Assembly: GCA_030762175.1 (NCBI GenBank)
Contig: CM060846.1
Coordinates: forward strand, 309,104,512 to 309,168,511
DNA: 64,000 nucleotides
Source of the DNA: Metallyticus violacea
Taxonomy: Eukaryota; Arthropoda; Insecta; Mantodea; Metallyticidae
Direction of reading: 5' to 3'
Shown here piece after piece: positions 24,101 through 35,525 of the stretch. The position numbers and the translations under genes were made by a program. Numbering within the stretch: the first letter of the stretch is position 1; the number at the start of each line of letters is the position of its first letter. Under the pieces are notes generated by a model that worked only from the letters and a program-made list of their open reading frames with translations, was not told where the DNA came from and searched no databases.

Positions 24101-25782
24101 ACTTTCCATTATATGGAGGCTCTAATCCGTTCGGCTACCCCATTCCAACCCCAATCAGCTTTACTCTGTGAATGTAGCCAAAAAAAATATATGAGTATAA
24201 TAAGCAGTACATCATCGAATCCCTTCCCTATTTTGTGCTGGATTATCAGACACATTCCCTCCAGCTCTTGTCTTTCCGTTTCTCTTCCCTTTCTCTTTCA
24301 TAAAATTAAGCTGAGTTGATGACCCAGGTACAATATTAATCTCTTTTGTGTTTTGTTCAATTGCTTTTGGCGTATGATTTAATTTTTGCATACTTTACTT
24401 TGCGGAAGCTGTAATTTGTGCTTGCGCGTTGCGATTAGAAAAAGTCGAGCCTTACAAATTGCTTCAAGATTGGGTTCCGTTTAAACGTATTTCAAAATAT
24501 TTTTACCCACATTAATACCAGACAAAAGTTCCAAATTTATATTTACTAAAAGTCATTGGAATTCCAAATAGATAATTTGTGGTACGTGCTGCAGCACATA
24601 TGCTCCCCCCCCAAAAAGGACGTGAAGATGTTTTCAGCTTCAGGTACTTTTGAGATACATAAGGTTTTATTGCCCCATTAATGTGTAATAAAATAGTATT
24701 TTAGATTACAAATAAGATATGAAGTTTCCGTTTGTATGGACATCTAAATTTACGTTTTCTTAATGCTATTAAATACAAAAGTGCAATTTATAATGAACTT
24801 GTTAAACTTAAAAAAAAAAAAAAAAAAAAAAAAAAATAGGTGAAGTTATGATATGTAATTTAAGATGCAATTTATGAATAAAGTGTACACGTTATCCCAG
24901 AATTGCCACATCATTTTTCGAAATAGGAAACCCACATTATTTTATGAGTGGGGAAAAGAAGCAGCTGGTTTAACAACCGTTAACACCTGACTACTGAGAA
25001 CGTGCTACAAATATTATGTATACATACATTTCATTAAAAATAGTTTATGTAACTTATGTAACTTCAGTGTATAACTACTTTACCCATGTAAACTGAGAGT
25101 AAATTCAGCAGGTCAGATCTAGTAACAATCAAAAGATACAAATGTTGAGTAGGAAATGAACATGTACTAATAACTGTGCATCAATTGTGTTAGATTTGTA
25201 GCATTCCGTAATGTATATATTACAGAGAAAGTTAAAGGGAGATGGATAAACATAACGTGAAATTTTCATCCCCAAAACCGCTGTGCCATACAGGTGCACA
25301 AGCATATAACTTGAAACAATTTATGGCAATTTTGGGATAGTTGTATGCTTTCATAAAGATGCAAGTACTCGTACTAAATGTTTTTGGGCACATGAAAGAT
25401 TCCTCCATTTTCGAATGACTTAGGATCTCAAGAGTAATGTATGAATGAATTAATATGTCCCGGTACAATGGAACTTGGATGCCTTATTCACCTAAAGTTG
25501 TATGTCATTAAGCTCCGACATGTGCATCAGCTGAACAAATTGTCAAAAAAGTGTGGCTTGCTGTGGCACGTGTTCTATAGCCTTGATTTTTATATAATTT
25601 ATTGAAGGTCATAATGAGTTAAATGTGTGGACAGTGCCGTTTGGAATTCTGTTTGATTTATATTAATTGGCTGATGAATTTATCGTTACTTTTTATTCTA
25701 AGGGAAAAAGGAACTTTTTAGATGCTTTAGATTCTTTCTGGGATAAAAAAAATAAATGCTCCTTCAGTTTAATCATCAGTTC
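24101..25782. other. No recognised gene; one long poly-A run
   Basis: AT-rich. A run of about 27 A at 24810-24836 could be the tail of an old retroposon, but the upstream sequence matches no family in the window. Confidence 0.5.
24810..24836. repeat. Poly-A run
   Basis: About 27 A. TGCAATTTAT occurs on both sides (24782 and 24865 regions) but at a spacing that does not suit a target duplication of the A-run. Confidence 0.85.
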
Positions 25783-26405
25783 ACCGAGCAGGGTTGTCTC
25801 AGACATTAACGCTTGGGACTCGTATTCTGGAGTCATAGGTTAAGATTGCCTTGTAGACCCAAGATCGGGGGTTCAATCTCACCCAGTGTTGATGGGTTTT
25901 AAGGCGTAAAAATCCTAAGTATAGCTTCCTTGGGAAGAGAAGTAAATTTACGGCACGATAAAGAACCTCAAGCATGAAAATGAAGCATCTGAGCAAAATT
26001 TTTGGGCCGTTTCACGCCCTGAATTGAATGGGACGCCGATGACCTGAGATGTAGAAGAGCGTCCGCAAATAAACCAAATTAATACTCTCCTAGTTTCAGA
26101 TCCTGCAGCCCATTCATCTGACTGGTTCTTCTCGTTGTATTTTAAGAAAGGGCAAATGCCAGGTTAGTATTTCTCTGCCACGGACTGGAAATCCAATTCG
26201 TTATTCGTCTTCATTTCATCTATCTGTTTGTGTCTGCGTTTTCTGTGTTTGTGATGTCATCGAGGACTATTCACGAAGCCCCTCACTGTGCATGTGTACT
26301 CATATGTGCTTCCGGAATAAATTGCTCCCTGACAGGCGATAGATCTGACCATGCTATATACAAAGGGAGGAGAGTATATAATACAGCGAAAGAAGAAACA
26401 TTTAT
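25783..26405 (+). mobile_element. SINE family C, copy 2, split by a family B SINE
   Basis: The tRNA-like head lies at about 25783-25846 and the body at 26088-26405. Together they follow the copy at 3782-4175: the head CTCGTATTCTGGAGTCATAG parallels TTCGTATTCGGGAGGTGCTAG, and the body ends GCGAAAGAAGAAACA as the first copy ends GCGAAAGAAGCAG. The interruption falls in the B-box region and is filled exactly by a family B SINE, so this copy cannot be transcribed from its own boxes any more. Confidence 0.8.
25847..26087 (+). mobile_element. SINE family B nested in SINE family C
   Basis: Contains the family B head (CCCAAGATCGGGGGTTCAAT) and body (GGCCGTTTCACGCCCTGA, GACGCCGATGACCTGAGATG) and an AT-rich tail. 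Flanking direct repeats TCATAGGTTAAGAT (25833-25846) and TCCTAGTTTCAGAT (26088-26101) match at 11 of 14 positions and are the aged target duplication. Confidence 0.85.
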
Positions 26406-27691
26406 CAGTTCGTCCTGCGTCTAATGTTGGAAATTCTGTTTTTATCCATTACATGCTTTTTTTATAATTAGGAACCTTTCTTTCCCCTAATTGTTTTATA
26501 ACAACCTGTGTAGTTCAAATACATGCACCATGAATGGTTTAGTAACTGATGCAGTATGGGAACAGGGGGAATCAACGGTGTAAGAACAACAAATTATTTT
26601 TCCCACTTGTCTTTTTATCCACACTACGTTCATTCTTAGAATGGGTCCTAATATAAACGAAACAAATTGTATCCATTGTAATTGTAGACAGATTAAGTTC
26701 TAAAAATATTATTCATTATTAATGATGATGATGATGATGATGATTAAAGAGATTATCTTATGGAAATTGGCTAATAATCCTCATTCATCACTCTCACTGC
26801 AAATTGAAAATGTCGATTCACCTGACGCAAATAGCGCCGAAAAAGCCATTCGTTTTCCAAAGTTTATTTTCCTCTATTGTCACAACATGCTCAATGCACT
26901 TTTTGTTGTGAATGTAGAATAAATTTTGGTCAATTGGTTAAACACTTTTATAACAATTTTTTCTTACCACTACTTAAAGCCTTACTTTTTTGTGTTTAAT
27001 AAATATTGGAATTGATTTTTGCAATCATGTGCCATTTTATTTCATTAAACTAAACAACAATGTTTTCATTCTTATTCGAATGAATAATAGCTGTTAGTAG
27101 GTCGTAGATTTTTATGAATGTAAAACATTAAAATATTATATGTATAATTACAGTTTGTTTCCCATGTTTACGTGTATATAGACAGTATGAGTAGAATGTC
27201 TTGCGGTCAAAGCCACGTGGTTAATGTTTACATTAGGGCCCACTACAACAATGAACGGATAATAGATTGGGTCAGAACTGTGTTAGTATTCCTGGTACGC
27301 AGGCAGATTGGTGAGTATTCTTTAATATTGCTTCACATGCATCAAATACTTATCTCCTAAAATTTCAGTATCATCCTTCACTTGTAGCGATAAGATTAAT
27401 AAAATAATTTTAATAATTCCGACTTTTCCCTTCATACTTAATGTACTTTGGGCATTCCATCTGAGGCATCATTGGAAAAAATGTCTTGAAACGTTAAATG
27501 GTAATAAGAACAGCATTTTTTCAAAAGACATGCTCTTGGTTTTAATGAGCAGTTTCTTGCTTATAAAGCGGTGTTGAACAGATACATTACAGTGACAAGG
27601 CAATATTGGTTGCGGTTAGGGAGAAATCTGCAATATTTTTCTATGTAACAGATATTTAAAAAAATCCCCATCTGCGAGATATCCTTTTCTT
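26406..27691. other. No recognised gene
   Basis: AT-rich; a short (ATG)n tract lies at 26722-26744. Nothing else recognised. Confidence 0.5.
26722..26744. repeat. (ATG)n microsatellite
   Basis: Seven ATG units. Confidence 0.95.
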
Positions 27692-27700
27692 TTCCCAGTG

Positions 27701-27828
27701 TCCTCAAGTCTGAAAGAGAGGCCTCTGAGCAAAATTTGTCGTCCGTTTCACGCCCTGAGTTGAATGGGACGGTGATGACCTGAGATGTTAAAGAACGTCC
27801 GTAAATAAATCAATCAAAAAAAAAAAAA
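27701..27828 (+). mobile_element. SINE family B, 5'-truncated, with target duplication
   Basis: Only the 3' part of family B is present, starting near CTCAAGTCTGAAAGAGAGGC and ending in an A-run. Direct repeats TTCCCAGTG at 27692-27700 and 27829-27837 flank it exactly. The truncation and A-tail are the marks of target-primed reverse transcription by a LINE. Confidence 0.92.
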
Positions 27829-28069
27829 TTCCCAGTGCTTTTTCATGGTCTTATCGCCCGTTTCAGGGCAACTTGCGGTTTGGCAATTGGAGCTGTAACT
27901 CCTGGCAAAGCTGACGCAATATTCGCATAACTGTTTCAAATCCCAGCAATTAAACTACAATTTGAATAACAGTATGCGTGTAACTTATGTGAGAGCATGT
28001 TTGAATGTTTTCCTACTATATTCACACATTTCTGGCATCTTTTTAGGAAATTGTCATTCACACGCATCA

Positions 28070-28335
28070 GTTCAGGTTTCGAAATTCAGCCAATTTAAAC
28101 TTGAAAAAATTAAGGGTCACTGCATCCACGAATTGCAGGCAAGGCTATCCTAATATTCGGATAAAACTGTGTAATTGGATATTACGGAACGTTAATGACA
28201 GATTAATTGCTCCACACTTAATATTCTTTACTGAGGAAGCGTGGCTTCTATTTGCGTCATGTTTGGATGCAAAATATTGGAGTACGAAAAACACGATTTT
28301 ACACACGAAACTCCCTTCCATGTAGCAAATGCACA
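28070..28335 (+). pseudogene. Transposase fragment, DUF4817-type Tc1/mariner family (catalytic part)
   Basis: The plus frame near 28160-28325 reads LCNWILRNVNDRLIAPHLIF, then FTEEAWLLFASC and KYWSTKNTILHTKLPS. This parallels the family's usual 'F-x-D-E-A-W-F' catalytic block followed by 'YWS-x-EN-P' and 'H-E-x-P'. The first catalytic Asp appears as Glu (FTEEAW), a change expected to abolish activity. The preceding text ELQA/RLS in a neighbouring frame fits the region just upstream. Both ends are lost. Confidence 0.65.
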
Positions 28336-29423
28336 CAGAGTAACAGAGCTTAACTTTATCGAGAATACCATAAATACAGAAATATATAGGAATGGCATAC
28401 TTGTCATATTTTTGTAATAACTGGCTGATATTGAATGCCGATCTGGGCATTTCCAGCAAGACTCTGCCGCCGCGCACAACTAATAATGTATATACTTTTA
28501 TTCAAGAAAATTTTTAAGAATTACGCTTCACAGGTTTCTTTCATGGCAGCATGCTCAACTGAAAAGGATAGGGGGATTTTTCATTCATTAGGCCATTAAA
28601 ATTAAAGATTAAATACTCAAGGCAAGTGTAAAAAGAGTCACTGGAACTTTGTCCTTGAGAAAATTCTATTATTGTGCACGAACGATTTTATTATCGTAGA
28701 TAATCGATCCAAAACCCCAATGGGCAATGACATAATGACTCCTGGCTATGTGTGTAACGTACTAAACAAATAGACGCAGATTTGATTCGTTCATCAAACT
28801 AAGATGGAATAGAATGTTGTCATATGATACCTACCTGTTCAAGAAGGCTAATGTATGCTAAACAAAAGCTAATCCATGGAATTTATTGTCAATTTTGCAT
28901 TTTAGAGCCTGAAAGATACAAAATGTATGTGCTTTTTAATTCAAAGGAAAACTGTGTCTTGACTACTGAAAGAAGTGACGCTTGTCCAGTATGAAGTGCA
29001 AAATTGCACCTATCTATAAAAAATTCTACAAATATTGTGAAATCTATGAAACTAAATGTACAATCTTGCTCTAGCATTTAAATATGTGCTGGGTTTACAA
29101 GTTGTAAAGCGTGTTATTTTAAAGGTATAGATGCTACACCTATATACCTTTATAAATTAATTATAGCATTATTTAACATGGTTGCCAAATATTAATTTAA
29201 TATTAGTTCAGTATTATGCTGCCAGTAGTTAAATTCCATAACCTTAGAAGCATTTTAGGAAGACAAAAAGTCCTTGAATTATTATTGTTCATTGCTTATA
29301 ACATCAAGACTCTATGATAAGTATTCTATGTGGGATTGCTCAATGCTTTATGGGTAATGGAGCAGAAGTGGGAATTTATCTAGACGGCCAAGGTTACAGA
29401 TGAAATGGTTTGCTTGATTAAGG
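28336..29423. other. No recognised gene
   Basis: AT-rich; frames here are antisense or chance. Confidence 0.5.
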
Positions 29424-29735
29424 CTAAAACACACCGCCTCTGTCTTTTGCCATGGTCACTATGCTCTTGAAGTCTCCTCGGGAAACGTTTCTAAGCCTTT
29501 CGCCCAGATGCCTTTTAACGTAACGCTCATAAGCAAATATGCCCCTGCCATCGATATACGGAAGCTGAATGGCTGATGAAAGTCGGAGTGTCACCTGGCC
29601 ACTGCAGTGACTCCTATGCCTTTGCAGTGAGATCATCCTTACTGACCACAGGATAACAGCTAACGAATTGATTCTCATACTCAAGAGAAAATATGACCTT
29701 GTTGAAAGGTAAACAATAAAGAAAAGGATGGGCAT
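29424..29735 (-). CDS. Unassigned 103-codon open frame, possible exon
   Basis: The segment 29440-29690 is close to half G+C, against about one third around it. The C-terminal half (QLPYIDGRGIFAYERYVKRH, then LGERLRNVSRGDFKS) has a protein-like mix of charged residues, while the first 40 residues are more AT-driven. On the minus strand TTTCATCAG and CATTCAG just before this half could serve as splice acceptors, but no donor or neighbouring exon was recognised. No family is recalled; it may equally be an unlabelled repeat. Confidence 0.2.
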   Translation of the reverse strand: MPILFFIVYLSTRSYFLLSMRINSLAVILWSVRMISLQRHRSHCSGQVTLRLSSAIQLPYIDGRGIFAYERYVKRHLGERLRNVSRGDFKSIVTMAKDRGGVF

Positions 29736-30533
29736 TGCGTTGAAAAGTACGAAATTAATATTGGCAGTACTGGCTACATACTTGCAACATTTTCTCTTAG
29801 TTTTCTTTAAAATTTAAAAAAAGATAAACATATGAGATATTAATTTCTGAGTGACCCTGAAAAGCTCTCATTCATCATTCCGAAAGATCTGACTGGCACT
29901 TGGTTCTTCCCTCCCCCCAAGAAGGACAAAAGAAATCAAAATCAAAATGTAAAAACCCATAATAAGAAACTTCTCTTCCCCTTCGGTATTTTAAGCGCTG
30001 CTCATATTCTCTTTTATTTAAAAAAAATCTCGTGTAGTAATGGACAGGATCGATTTAATGTTTGGTAAAGAGTCTATAAACACTCAATGATAGAAAAAGG
30101 CGCGGAAGCAATCAAAGTGTTTCAAATAGTTGCATAAAAGCGTAGCAGTATGCAAGAGGGTATGAAATGCTGTCAAAACTATTAACATAACCATTATCCT
30201 AAATGTTGCGTGGAAAATTCGAGAAAATGGCGGCGTAATGTAATGAAGTTGGTGCGGTCACAATTGTTACCAACAGCAAGAAATGCGATAAAAAGCAGCT
30301 CACAGAATGTGTAGGAGGTAAAGCAGAATTATGGAACATTTCTTAAACTAAATTTAAGCGAACGCCTAATCTTACCTAACCTATGGGTTAAGTTAACGAG
30401 TGGTATTATTAAATTTAACGGTAATACTATATGCCTATCTCTAAAATTTCATTTTCGTTTCTTCAAATTGTAAATAGTAAAATTATATTGTCACGACGCC
30501 TGGCTACAAATATCACGTATGAGAACGCAGCCC
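29736..30533. other. No recognised gene
   Basis: AT-rich; includes a short TTACCTAACCTA stretch near 30372, echoed near 58793, too short to interpret. Confidence 0.5.
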
Positions 30534-30544
30534 TACATAGCTTA

Positions 30545-30821
30545 AACCGCCACGGGTGGCCGAGGTCGTTAAGGCTCGGACTTGTGAACGGGAGGTCTGG
30601 GGTTCGAATCCCACCAAGGCCATTCTCCTTGACTGAGGTTTTTCCAGGTTTTCCTCAGTCATCATAAATGACAAATGCCGGGGAGGTACCTAAACTCCTG
30701 TAACGATTACTTCCTTATAAAATATCCTTTATCAAAATATCATTTCATCTCATTTATCACCGGGTCCATCGCCTGTGGTGCTTCTGTAGCAAAAAGGGGA
30801 GTTAAGCAATATTCATTCATA
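30545..30821 (+). mobile_element. SINE family A, full-length, with target duplication
   Basis: Complete copy with A box GGTGGCCGAGGTCGTTAAGG and B box GGTTCGAATCC. Flanked by TACATAGCTTA (30534-30544) and TACATAACTTA (30822-30832), one mismatch in 11. The tail is an ATTCATTCAT stretch instead of a pure A-run. An open frame of 78 codons across it is an artefact. Confidence 0.93.
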
Positions 30822-30832
30822 TACATAACTTA

Positions 30833-32547
30833 ACTATATGAAAAGTGATAACGTCATTACACACTCGATCAGTAAGGATTATGAGAGATATTATGTTAAA
30901 TCATACACCCATAATTCGCTAAGTCACAGCATAAAATTTAATATAAATATATCCAAAAACGAGAAAATAAATTGACTATATCTGATGTGCAAATCACTTC
31001 ACTGTAGTGAGCTGGTTTCGACGACCGAGATGAGATGTTTTCGTTACACGTCTGCCCAGTTTGGTGGCTATTATACAACTGACTTTTTCTTGTTTCCCAA
31101 GATTTCGTTGGGACGGGAGACTTCAAACCACCAATCAGAAGATAACAACTACTCCCTCCCCGAATTTTCCGCAGATGCTATTTGCGGTTCGTTTCAAAAT
31201 AATGAACGACATTCATGAATAATGCCTAGTTAACAAACACATCAATGTAAACAATGTGTTGGGACAATATTACTTCTGGTTCTCTGAAAAATAAAACAGG
31301 ATCCGCTGAGAATAAAAGACATAAACGCGAAAATCAGCGACTGTAGATTATGACACAAGTTGCAGAAAAGAAAGGAACTTATGTTAGCAGAGGATAAATA
31401 AAGTGCATTTAAGAAATTAACATTATGTTAGTAACATGAGTAAAGAGAAGAAAGAGAGAGTATCGTCTACTACAGCAAATAAACTAAAAGATAACAGCTT
31501 TGGATGTAGTCGAGTTTATTTTAATACTTCTACTATAATCACACTCCATAAAATGCTATGAGTATGATTGATGTATACGGAAACATATGTTGGCGTCCTA
31601 AGCAATCGTTACCAGTTAAGCTACTCGCGGCATTAATACAGAATCTCTATTTTTGTAACGTAATAAATAATATTCTTGCATCAAACAACAAAAGTAATAA
31701 CTGATATATTGCCTTCTCTTCTTCCATTCAATAATGCGGCAAGAGTAAGTACTTGTAGTGGCTATGCGCTTGCTGCCTTCTTTGCGTCTTCTAGTTCGTA
31801 AAACCGATAAGGAATGCAGATCGTAGAGAAACTCAACTTTCGACTGCCTACAAGTGAAGAAGGGCTTCAGGTCAAGAAAGGAGATGTACAATAAATTGTG
31901 CTAATGCAGCAAACTTAATATTAAATGTCACAATGTGGGAACAGTGCAGGTGGCTTCGCTCACTTCCATCGTCTTATACTGCGTATATTTCCTTGCTGCC
32001 AATCAAGTTAATAAATCTTGAAATAATTAATGCGTTATGTTGCATCCGCCTGTATAGAGCCATGTGTGTAATAATTGCCAGGTAATTTGTTTTTCTTTTG
32101 CTGTGTTCTCAACTAAGCCATGTATAGTTAAATCGATTGCTGATCGATGTTGGGAAGAGCACTTCGTGTTAGGGCGTGTCCCTTGTAATGCAAAAGGGGA
32201 AAGTGAAGGGTAGAGTGTAAAATAACCGGCAATCAACTACTTAGAGCATAAATCAATATTACTCCTCAGTCCCGTCTTCCACTGGTAGCATGGGCAAGAA
32301 CATTTGCCTGATTTAAAAAGACATCCTACCTCGCTAAGTAATGAACTCTTCTCGCACCTTACAAACTACCACGAGCATCACGAGGCGCCACGCTGTAAAC
32401 ATATGCAGTTTTTATATTATTATTTAACATGTTCAAAGACTTTTATTATCCTCATAGTAAAACTTGACTGAATGTTTATTATCAATACTTAATGGGCTTA
32501 TGTTCATTAATTAATGCTAAAGTAGCATAAGACGGTGTCACCAACTG
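30833..32547. other. No recognised gene
   Basis: AT-rich. Segment 30980-31210 is less AT-rich and open for 77 codons on the plus strand without a motif; unassigned. Confidence 0.5.
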
Positions 32548-33065
32548 ACTTCCCACATAGGAATTGCTCAGGCTTGAGACTCTCATTCCGGAAATTCCTG
32601 GTTCAAATCCCTTAATGTAGTCCATCCTGACCTTGGGTTTATTCGTGTTTTCCCCTCATCGCTTAAGCAAATCCTGGGATGGATATTTTCTGTCCTCCAA
32701 TTTTCCGCTCTCGCATTTATTTTGTTTCTCCCGTTGGTCCTGGTACGGGACAAAAATGTCGGGTTGAGGTGGGTTGTACAGGTGACAGTGACTTGCGCTT
32801 TGAAAATGTTTTTGCCCCGGTGTCTGGTATGGAAGCGGCTCTTCTGAGAGGCTCGAACTCCACCGACGTTGGTTTGTTCAAACTGGAAACATTGTTAAGG
32901 GACCACATCTAGGTTCCATTCTCACTACCCGCGGCTCCTGGCTGCCCGGAGTCTCCTGCCACCCTCCCTCCCATTCCTTCCTCACGAAGGTGTCTCAAGT
33001 GGGGGCTTACAAACGACCTTCCGTCCCTAACACTCCAAACCAATATAATACTGGCTGCTGCTGAT
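32548..33065 (+). mobile_element. SINE or SINE-like family D, copy 1
   Basis: A GC-rich block of about 500 bp. Its left part has a B-box-like CTGGTTCAAATCCC (about 32598-32611) followed by ATCCTGACCTTGGGTTTAT. Its 3' part, CCATTCCTTCCTCACGAAGG then ACAAACGACCTTCC, recurs at 57606-57990 (CCCATTTCTTCCTCAAGGTG, ACAAACGATCAG), as do GGAAGCGGCTCTTCTGAGAG and its parallel GGAAGCGACCCTTCTAAGAG. Two diverged copies in 25 kb show it is a dispersed repeat. Length is long for a SINE. Confidence 0.7.
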
Positions 33066-34860
33066 TAAAAATATTAAATATATGTTATTTATTTTCTATA
33101 TTTCTTAGTTATATGTGACAAGTGCAATTTTTGCCTCATCCGGTGCATATTGCCAGTAAACCTCTTATAAATGTTAATATTTATAGCGCATTCATTATGT
33201 ACATGTTTAATCCTCAATATCTAGGAAAACATGCGACACGGTTCCCATTTAGAATTCAATGAGGAGATTGAATGTAAATAAATGAGTCATATATTTACTT
33301 AAGGGGATTGAAGGCAAGTTGTAGAAAACTGTTAAACTTGTAAAGCGTTTATAAAAAGAATTATTAACTTCAAAGACTTGAAAGAGTACTGTGGAATGTC
33401 TGTCACAATATTGATGCAGATTTAAAATATGGGAGCAATAGGATGCTGCTTTTATGATGAGTTAATTAAATGTGTATGATGCAGGAGGCCTGAAGATCAA
33501 TTTTGCGATAGCTAAGAGGGAAAGATCAAATTTTGTATTTTTGGAAGAGATTAGTGAATCAATTAAAATATTTGGGATCAATAATAGACCAAGCAACAAT
33601 GAGAGAAATGTAAACTTTCGAGTAATCAAAAGTCGTTCAACAATTAAGCACTTATATGGCTGGATACCAGGGAAGAAACAAAGTGAATAGTACTTAAAGT
33701 AATTATTGAATGCACTCTACTACATACTGAAGAAATCTGGTTGTTTACTGAACAACAAAAGTATAAAAGCTTCATAGACGAGTGGGCTACGAAGAAATCT
33801 ATGCATTTCTGGAATTGGGAAGGGTAAAAATGACTATATCTACTGGAATTAGTAAATATTTAAGAGGCTGTTATGTACCGGTTGGAGATTGAGAACTCAC
33901 TCTGGTATAAATACATAAAACGGATGTCACAGGAGATATGATCTACGGAAGCGATTGACCCACGTAGGAAGAAGGCACGACCAAATTACTCGGAGGAGAT
34001 TGATTAAAGCCAGAGAACTACACTAAGGTTCATGGAAACAGCGCCGAGAGTAAAGACTAGGAAGTGAACAGTTTAAGTAACAACCGTACAACATTTTAAA
34101 ATAATATTAGCTGCTCTATAATATATTAGTCACAATCTCAAAGCATATCTATTTTGAGCAAAGCGCTATAAATGCTGACAAAATTGGAGAATTTTTGGAT
34201 AAAAACTATTTGAAATAAAGTTTGTCGTTTAAATTTCAGCACAAAAATAAATTAATTTTCCAAGGACAAAAAGCATGACTACCAGCATAACAGTTAACAA
34301 AACCGACATTAGCTTTCTAACAATTGGACGTTTTCAAAAACATTCTATCGCGCGTAGCATACAACATTTACGAGCAGAAAGAGAACTTGACATTAAGTAT
34401 TTTGAGTGTGTAAATATTCTCAGATGCTACAAGCTACAGCCATTGATATGGTTTAACTACATTGCGACGTGATGTATGTTAGTAGCCAGTCAAATGTAAA
34501 CCAAATACCACTGGCGGAAGCGTAGTCATAAACAGGCTTTACCTCAATGTAATCACAAAACACGCACTATCACTCAATACACAAGCCCTCGTGAAATTGA
34601 CAAGCTACAGTAGGAAACTTTTATAAACTATTAATATACAACTTCAATTGGTTGTTTGCGCCATGTGCGCCATGTCTGTATTTGATGGAATTAAATATTG
34701 AGTTATTATGTTTTCAGTCCTCTTGACCATTCGTAAATATGTTTGTAGCTTTGAAGCTAACGCTTTTAGCACCACAACGAAGTGTCCAAACCATGTGTTC
34801 CTATTCTTTTTCTGTATTTGTAGAAGTTCTTATCTAATGTTCTCAAATTCTGCGATTAAA
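33066..34860. other. No recognised gene
   Basis: AT-rich; the 72-codon frame at 33472 and 65-codon frame at 34275 show no motif. Confidence 0.5.
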
Positions 34861-35106
34861 TTTTATTTATTCATTTATTTGCTTTATTCAAAGCCTCTCT
34901 TTAGCATTTCATTCAATTCACAGCCTGAAACAATTAAATTTTGCTCATCAGAGGCCTCTTCCTCTAACCTGGAGGTTATTTTACCTGTCGTAAATCTACG
35001 GCTTTACTTATTTTCCGATGGAAGCCTACTTAGGATATTTACGCCCTAAAAATCCAAAGACCCTGGCCTGGTTATAACTCACGACCTTGGGTTCATGGTT
35101 AGACCA
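34861..35106 (-). mobile_element. SINE family B, diverged, minus strand
   Basis: Reads on the minus strand through the family B head (GGTGGTCTAACCATGAACCC), the ATCCTAAGTAGGCTTCC block and GCCTCTGATGAGCAAAATTT to an ATAAATGAATAAATAAA tail. It is more diverged than the copies at 14800 and 55826, so probably older. Confidence 0.85.
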
Positions 35107-35525
35107 CCAGAAGCTTGCGGTTAAATGCACACACATCAATGTTGCAGTGCGTTGGGGTTCCATCATGCTGGAACTACATGTTCTTGCACAAAGCAAGTTA
35201 CATCGAACAGATCCAGAAGTGTGTTCTGCATTAATACAGGAAAATGAACCTACATAATAGTGCAATATGACAGGAAAGGCTGATTGAATACGCACTAAAT
35301 CTTGCAATGAGACAGGAGTGATAAGACGGATCGAATGCGCAACACACAGTCTAACAACAATCTACTACAGTAGTGTAACAGAGCGCATAAGAATTACTTA
35401 ATATGTTTCTAAACCGATTCATAACTCATGAGGGAGGTTTCAGCGAACACAAGTTCCTTAACAGAAAAAGATTCTCTTTGACCTATCATATTTGAGAGTT
35501 TGTGAGTTCCTGGCACACGCTGTAT
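35107..35525 (-). other. Possible DNA-transposon end (weak)
   Basis: The right edge (about 35497-35525) reads on the minus strand TATACAGCGTGTGCCAGGAA, which has the look of the TATAC-starting terminal repeats of Tc1/mariner-type elements, followed by GC-richer DNA. No partner repeat and no transposase residue could be recognised, so this is only a suspicion. Confidence 0.2.

Noticed and set aside
30365..30395. TTACCTAACCTA as telomere-like repeat
   Set aside because: Only about two units; the similar text near 58793 is also too short.
30549..30620. Possible functional tRNA gene (Leu/Ser-like)
   Set aside because: Both boxes are present but the same sequence continues into the SINE A body in every copy, no acceptor stem closes, and target duplications bound the larger unit.
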